Shown here: piece by piece, positions 29,822-33,374 of the stretch | Numbering within the stretch: position 1 is the first letter of the stretch | How the letters are laid out: every line of letters begins with the position of its first letter | Origin: Thermoleophilia bacterium | GTDB lineage: Bacteria; Actinomycetota; Thermoleophilia; Miltoncostaeales; Miltoncostaeaceae | DNA length: 33,374 bases | Assembly (NCBI GenBank): GCA_025455865.1 | Contig: JALOLS010000022.1 | Span: 1-33,374, forward strand | Reading direction: 5' to 3' | Translations under genes and position numbers: made by a program | The notes under the pieces: generated by a model | Seen by the model: only the letters and a program-made list of their open reading frames with translations | Told to the model about the DNA's origin: nothing | Databases searched by the model: none

Positions 29822-30166
29822 GTGCTGAAGATCGAGGCCGACATCCGTCACGACGCCCTCGAGGGCCTCCGCAGCGCGCTCGCGCGCGAGGGGCTCCCCT
29901 CGCTCAGCGTGGGGGAGACCTACGGCTGGGACGTGGTGCGCGGACGCCGGGTGGTCCGCCCGCGCCTGCGCCTGGAGATGGTGGTCCAGCGCGAGGACGT
30001 CGAGCGCGCGGTGGACCTGGTGATCGAGTACGCCCGCACCGGCCGGGAGGGGGACGGGATGATCGCGCTGCTCCCGGTGGCGGACGCCGTCCGCGTGCGC
30101 ACGACCCAGCGGGGGCGCGAGGTGGTCGTGTCGCACACCGGCATCCCGGACACCCTCTCCCCGTGA
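29822..30166 (+). CDS. P-II (GlnB/GlnK)-like signal protein with shortened T-loop
   Basis: 114 aa from GTG, with a GGGAGGGG ribosome site. The P-II core is clear. The N-terminal strand is LKIEADIRHDALEGLRSALAREGL. The B-loop ARTGREGDGMIALLPV keeps the TGxxGDGxI nucleotide-binding pattern, and ADAVRVRTTQRG matches the C-terminal 'vRIRTgErG'. The T-loop, between VGET and LRLEMVV, is about seven residues shorter than in E. coli GlnB. It lacks the Tyr51-type uridylylation site, reading YGWDVVRGRR. No amtB, glnD or glnA is adjacent. It overlaps the acyl-CoA synthetase start (GTGA), so the two are translationally coupled. ATP/ADP sensing that controls the neighbour is a reasonable inference. Confidence 0.85.
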   Translation: MLKIEADIRHDALEGLRSALAREGLPSLSVGETYGWDVVRGRRVVRPRLRLEMVVQREDVERAVDLVIEYARTGREGDGMIALLPVADAVRVRTTQRGREVVVSHTGIPDTLSP

Positions 30167-32841
30167 GCGCCGGCCTCCCGCCGGCCGGCCACGAGGAGCC
30201 GCTCCGCCTGGTCGACGGGCGGAGCGTGGCGGTGCGCGTGGTGGGCGGGCCCGACGACGGCCCCCTGGTCGCCGGGCTCTTCGACCGGCTCTCGCCCGAG
30301 GCCATGGCGATGCGCTTCGGGAGCGCCCGCCGCGGGCTCTCCGAGGCCGAGGTGCGCCGCATGAGCGCGGCCCCGGGCCCGGAGGGGCTCGGCTTCCTGG
30401 CGCTGGCGCGCGGGGCCGGCGGCGACCGGGCGGTGGCGCTCGCCCGGATGGACCGGGAGCCCGACGCCCCCGAGGGGGAGTTCTCGGTCGCCGTCGACGA
30501 CGCCTGGCAGGGGGTCGGGATCGGGACCGGCCTGCTCGAGCGGGTGCTGGCCCACGCCGCCGGCTGCGGGCTGGACGGCCTCTGGGCCGGGGTGCGGCCG
30601 GGCAACCGCCGGATGCTCGGGGTGTTCCGGGCCCTCGGGGGCGACGTGCGCGAGATGGCGGGCCACGATGAGGTGCTCGTGCGCCTGCCCGTGGTGCCCG
30701 ACGACGAGCTCGAGGAGGCCGAGGCGGCGCGCTTCGCCCGGGCCGCCGCCGCGTCGCTCGATCCGATGTTCCGGCCCCGGGCGATCGCGGTGGTCGGCGC
30801 CTCGCGCGACCCGGCCAAGCCCGGCGGCGCGGTCTTCCGGGCCATCCGCCGCAGCGGCTTCCCGGGCCCGGTGTACCCCGTGAACCCGGCCGCGGCCAGC
30901 GTGGACGGGGTGCCCACCCACCCGAGCGTGGCCGACCTGCCCGAGGGCGTGGACCTCGCGGTGGTCGCGGTGCCGGCGGAGCGGGTGATCGAGGTGACCC
31001 GCCAGGCCGCCGGGCGCGGCATCCGGGCGATGGTGGTGCTCACCTCGGGCTTCCGGGAGGCGGGCCCCGAGGGACGGGCGCTCGAGGACCGGCTCCTGCA
31101 CGTGGCCCGCACCTCCGGCATCCGCATCCTCGGCCCCAACTGCCTGGGGCTCGCGGTCACCGACCCCGCCCGCCCGTTCGACGCCACGTTCGGGCCGGCG
31201 TCGCCGCCCTCCGGGCGCATGGCCTTCGCGAGCCAGAGCGGCGGCCTGGGCGTCGGGGCGCTCGCCTACTGCGCCGAGCACGGCCTTGGGCTCTCGGCCT
31301 TCGCGAGCATGGGCAACAAGGCCGACCTGTCCTCCAACGACCTGATCGCCTGGTGGGACCAGGACGAGCGCACCCGCGTGGTGCTGCTGTACCTGGAGGG
31401 CTTCGGCAACCCGCGGCGGTTCGCCCGGCTGGCCCGGCGGGTGGCCCGCCGCACCCCGATCGTGGCGCTCAAGGCCGGCCGGGGGGCCGCGGGGCGCCGG
31501 GCGGCCGGGTCCCACACCGCGGCGCTCGCCGCCGGCGACGCCCCCACCGACGCGCTCTTCGCCCTGGCCGGGGTCGTGCGGGTGGACACCGTGGAGGAGC
31601 TCTTCGACGTCGGTCAGCTCCTGGCCGGGCAGCCGGTGCCCGCGGGCCCGCGGATCGGCATCGTCTCCAACGCCGGTGGCCCCGGGATCCTGGCCGCCGA
31701 CGCCTGCGACGCGCTGGGCCTCGTCGTCCCGGCGCTCTCGCCGGCCGCCGTGGACGCGGTGCGGGCGGCGCATCCCACCGTGGCGGGACCGGCCAACCCG
31801 GTGGACCTCGGGGCGGGGGCCGGCGCGGCGGCGATGGCCGGCGTGGGCGAGGCGCTCATCGCCTCGGGCGAGGTGGACGCGGTGCTCGCGGTCTTCACGC
31901 TGCTCGCCGGGGGTGACGCGGCCGAGGCCGCGCGCGCGGTGCAGTCCCTCGCCGACGGGCGCCTGTGCGTGGCGGGGTGCATGCTCGGCGCACCGGTGCC
32001 GGTGCCGCCCCCGGGCGCCGAGTGGCCGGTGGCGTGGTCGGAGTTCCCCGAGGTCGCCGCCCGGGCGCTCGCCCGTGCGGTCGAGGCGGGGGCGGTGCGC
32101 CACCGGGCGCCCGACCCCGCCCCGCCGGTGCCCGGGGTGGACCGGGCGGCCGCCCGCGCCGTGCTCGATCAGGCCGAGCCGGGCGCCTGGCTCCCGCCCG
32201 CCGCGGTCGAGGCGCTCCTGGCCGCCTACGGCATCCCCTTCGCCCGCGCGCGCATCGCCCGGAGCGCCGCGGACGCCGCCGCCGCCCAGGCCGCCATCGG
32301 GCGCCCGGTCGCGGTGAAGCTCCTCTCGTCCACCGTCACCCACAAGAGCGACGTGGGCGGGGTGGTGCTCGGGTGCGCCTCGCCGGCGGCGGCCGGGATG
32401 GCCTGGTGGACCATCGAGGGCCGGCTGGCCGCGCGGCGGCGGCAGGGCGAGATGGAGGGCGTGGTCGTGCAGGAGATGGCCCCGGCGGGTCTCGACCTCA
32501 TCGTGGGCGCGGTCGCCGACCCGGTCTTCGGCCCCCTGGTGCTCGCGGGGATCGGCGGCGTGCAGGCCGAGCTCTGGCGGGACCGGGCGCTCGCCCTCGC
32601 CCCGGTCGGCCCGCGGGCGGCGTCGGCCCTCTGGGACGAGCTGCGCGGGGCGCCGCTGCTCGACGGCTACCGGGGCGGGCCCCGGGCCGACCGGGCGGCG
32701 CTCGCCGACGTGGTCATGCGGGTGGCGCGGCTGGCGGCCGAGCAGCCGCTGCTCGCCGAGCTGGACCTGAACCCGGTGCGGGCGCTGGCCCCGGGGAGCG
32801 GCGCCGTCGTCGTGGACGCCCGGGCCCGTCGGGCGCCCTGA
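30163..32841 (+). CDS. GNAT-fused NDP-forming acyl-CoA synthetase (Pat/PatZ-like)
   Basis: 892 aa. Residues about 15-180 form a GNAT acetyltransferase domain with the acetyl-CoA loop in DAWQGVGIGTGLLERVLAHA. Residues about 200 to the end form the ADP-forming acetyl-CoA synthetase layout: a CoA-binding Rossmann domain (PRAIAVVGASRDP), the succinyl-CoA-ligase-like domain with SQSGGLGVG and the phospho-His segment GSHTAAL, and a C-terminal ATP-grasp domain (AVKLLSSTVTHKSDVGGV). The order GNAT first, synthetase second differs from E. coli PatZ, where GNAT is last. Members often acetylate metabolic enzymes such as AcsA; whether the synthetase part is active cannot be told by eye. The gene overlaps the P-II-like gene by four bases. 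Confidence 0.9.
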   Translation: MSAGLPPAGHEEPLRLVDGRSVAVRVVGGPDDGPLVAGLFDRLSPEAMAMRFGSARRGLSEAEVRRMSAAPGPEGLGFLALARGAGGDRAVALARMDREPDAPEGEFSVAVDDAWQGVGIGTGLLERVLAHAAGCGLDGLWAGVRPGNRRMLGVFRALGGDVREMAGHDEVLVRLPVVPDDELEEAEAARFARAAAASLDPMFRPRAIAVVGASRDPAKPGGAVFRAIRRSGFPGPVYPVNPAAASVDGVPTHPSVADLPEGVDLAVVAVPAERVIEVTRQAAGRGIRAMVVLTSGFREAGPEGRALEDRLLHVARTSGIRILGPNCLGLAVTDPARPFDATFGPASPPSGRMAFASQSGGLGVGALAYCAEHGLGLSAFASMGNKADLSSNDLIAWWDQDERTRVVLLYLEGFGNPRRFARLARRVARRTPIVALKAGRGAAGRRAAGSHTAALAAGDAPTDALFALAGVVRVDTVEELFDVGQLLAGQPVPAGPRIGIVSNAGGPGILAADACDALGLVVPALSPAAVDAVRAAHPTVAGPANPVDLGAGAGAAAMAGVGEALIASGEVDAVLAVFTLLAGGDAAEAARAVQSLADGRLCVAGCMLGAPVPVPPPGAEWPVAWSEFPEVAARALARAVEAGAVRHRAPDPAPPVPGVDRAAARAVLDQAEPGAWLPPAAVEALLAAYGIPFARARIARSAADAAAAQAAIGRPVAVKLLSSTVTHKSDVGGVVLGCASPAAAGMAWWTIEGRLAARRRQGEMEGVVVQEMAPAGLDLIVGAVADPVFGPLVLAGIGGVQAELWRDRALALAPVGPRAASALWDELRGAPLLDGYRGGPRADRAALADVVMRVARLAAEQPLLAELDLNPVRALAPGSGAVVVDARARRAP

Positions 32842-32868
32842 CCCCTTTTATCTGCGCAACAGAAGAAG

Positions 32869-32874
32869 TATTCT
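32869..32874 (+). promoter_or_regulatory. AT-rich promoter candidate (TATTCT) for the DUF2249 gene
   Basis: The 30 bases 32846-32875 are strikingly AT-rich for this window and contain TATTCT plus an imperfect palindrome TCTG-CGCAA-CAGA (32851-32863). A GGGAG ribosome site lies before GTG 32909, so this would be a led and possibly regulated transcript. Confidence 0.5.
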
Positions 32875-32908
32875 GGCCCGGTCAGCCACCCCGGACCGGG
32901 AGCCGCCC

Positions 32909-33139
32909 GTGAGCCAGGCCGTCGTCATCGATGTGCGCGAGATCGTCCCGCGCGAGCGCCACCCCCTGATCTTCTCGACCCTCGACGACCTGCCCTCCGG
33001 CGGCGTGCTCGAGATCGTGAACGACCACGACCCGGCGCCGCTGCGCTACCAGCTCGAGGCGACCCGCCCCGACGCCTTCGCCTGGGAGTACCTGGAGCAG
33101 GGGCCGGAGGTCTGGCGGGTGCACATCACCCGGCGGTAG
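32909..33139 (+). CDS. DUF2249 small protein
   Basis: 76 aa from GTG. The pattern VIDVREIVPRERHPLIFSTLDDLPSGGVLEIVNDHDPAPLRYQLEATRP...FAWEYLEQGPEVWRVHITR is typical of DUF2249 (the 'D.Rp..p..R...i...f..L..G....lvndhdP..L...' signature). Its function is not settled; homologs often sit with nitrosative-stress, iron-sulfur repair or denitrification genes, or are fused to hemerythrin-like domains. Here no such neighbour is seen. Length is normal for a stand-alone copy. It has its own promoter candidate and ends three bases from the stop of the convergent partial gene. Confidence 0.85.
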   Translation: MSQAVVIDVREIVPRERHPLIFSTLDDLPSGGVLEIVNDHDPAPLRYQLEATRPDAFAWEYLEQGPEVWRVHITRR

Positions 33140-33142
33140 GGG

Positions 33143-33374
33143 TCAGCCTGCGGGGGTGACCCGGCGCACCGGGCCGCGGATGCGGATGGCCCGGGTCACC
33201 CGGCAGTCGTTGCCCCGCCGCAGGTCGGCGTCGCCCCGCGGGTGGGTCAGGCACACCCGCAGGTGCCAGGTCCCGCCGGCCAGGTTGCGCGGCAGGCGCA
33301 CGTCCAGGCGGCGGGTCAGGGCCCCGGCGCGGCCGGCGGCACGAGCCCGGGCCGGCCGGGCCCCGGGACGCAGG
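33143..33374 (-). CDS. C-terminal part of a probable extracellular beta-domain protein (5' end off the window)
   Basis: The last 77 codons of a gene entering from the right edge. The sequence ends RLDVRLPRNLAGGTW..., HLRVCLTHPRGDADLRRGNDCRVTRAIRIRGP, a two-cysteine beta-sandwich edge that resembles CARDB/Ig-like cell-surface domains. The stop is at 33143-33145. Family assignment is tentative because most of the protein is missing. It is convergent with the DUF2249 gene. Confidence 0.65.
   Translation of the reverse strand, partial: LRPGARPARARAAGRAGALTRRLDVRLPRNLAGGTWHLRVCLTHPRGDADLRRGNDCRVTRAIRIRGPVRRVTPAG

Overview
The window is very GC-rich DNA (about three quarters G+C by eye) with short or absent intergenic gaps, many GTG and some TTG starts, and many 4-base NTGA gene overlaps. 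Futalosine-pathway menaquinone genes, a b6c-type menaquinol:cytochrome c reductase and TAnnnT promoter hexamers right at start codons suggest a deep-branching actinobacterium, perhaps Thermoleophilia. That placement is inference; no rRNA or tRNA gene was seen to fix it.

Region 1 (1-2300, minus): two tandem paralogous secreted proteins of unknown function; the downstream one runs off the left edge. Region 2 (2353-7104, minus): a menaquinone operon, ubiX > menG/ubiE > polyprenyl diphosphate synthase > a MqnC/MqnE-like protein that lacks the radical-SAM cluster segment > mqnA > mqnC. Region 3 (7142-9637, minus): qcrA (Rieske), qcrB (cytochrome b6-like) and qcrC (subunit IV fused to cytochrome c), closed by a perfect hairpin. 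Region 4 (9781-15232, minus): hemB > fused AhbA-AhbB-like siroheme decarboxylase > hemL > a prenyl-synthase-like protein without DDxxD motifs > ubiD, followed by a hairpin and a 40-bp perfect tandem repeat. Regions 2-4 together make menaquinone, heme and the complex that uses both.

Region 5 (15308-17924, plus): a conserved-looking unknown protein, an SDR-fold protein lacking the YxxxK pair, leucyl/phenylalanyl-tRNA-protein transferase (aat) and a secreted HELGH zincin. Region 6 (17929-24575): a membrane/envelope glycosylation cluster with two GT39-like membrane glycosyltransferases, two LPG-synthase-TM/flippase-like proteins, an NAD-dependent sugar epimerase and a GT2 polyprenyl-phosphate glycosyltransferase-like enzyme. 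Region 7 (24577-28118, minus): AI-2E-type transporter, ABC ATPase, ABC-2 permease and a small charged helical protein. Region 8 (28196-33139, plus): a membrane-anchored degenerate LytM/M23 protein, YmdB-family phosphodiesterase, a P-II-like protein with a shortened T-loop, a GNAT-fused NDP-forming acyl-CoA synthetase and a DUF2249 protein. A partial secreted/adhesion-type protein runs in from the right edge.

The best candidates for undescribed biology are two co-operonic pseudoenzyme-like proteins in the quinone/heme operons (4255-4797 and 11342-11875), the hemB-ahbAB-hemL arrangement, and the atypical P-II protein coupled to an acyl-CoA synthetase/acetyltransferase.
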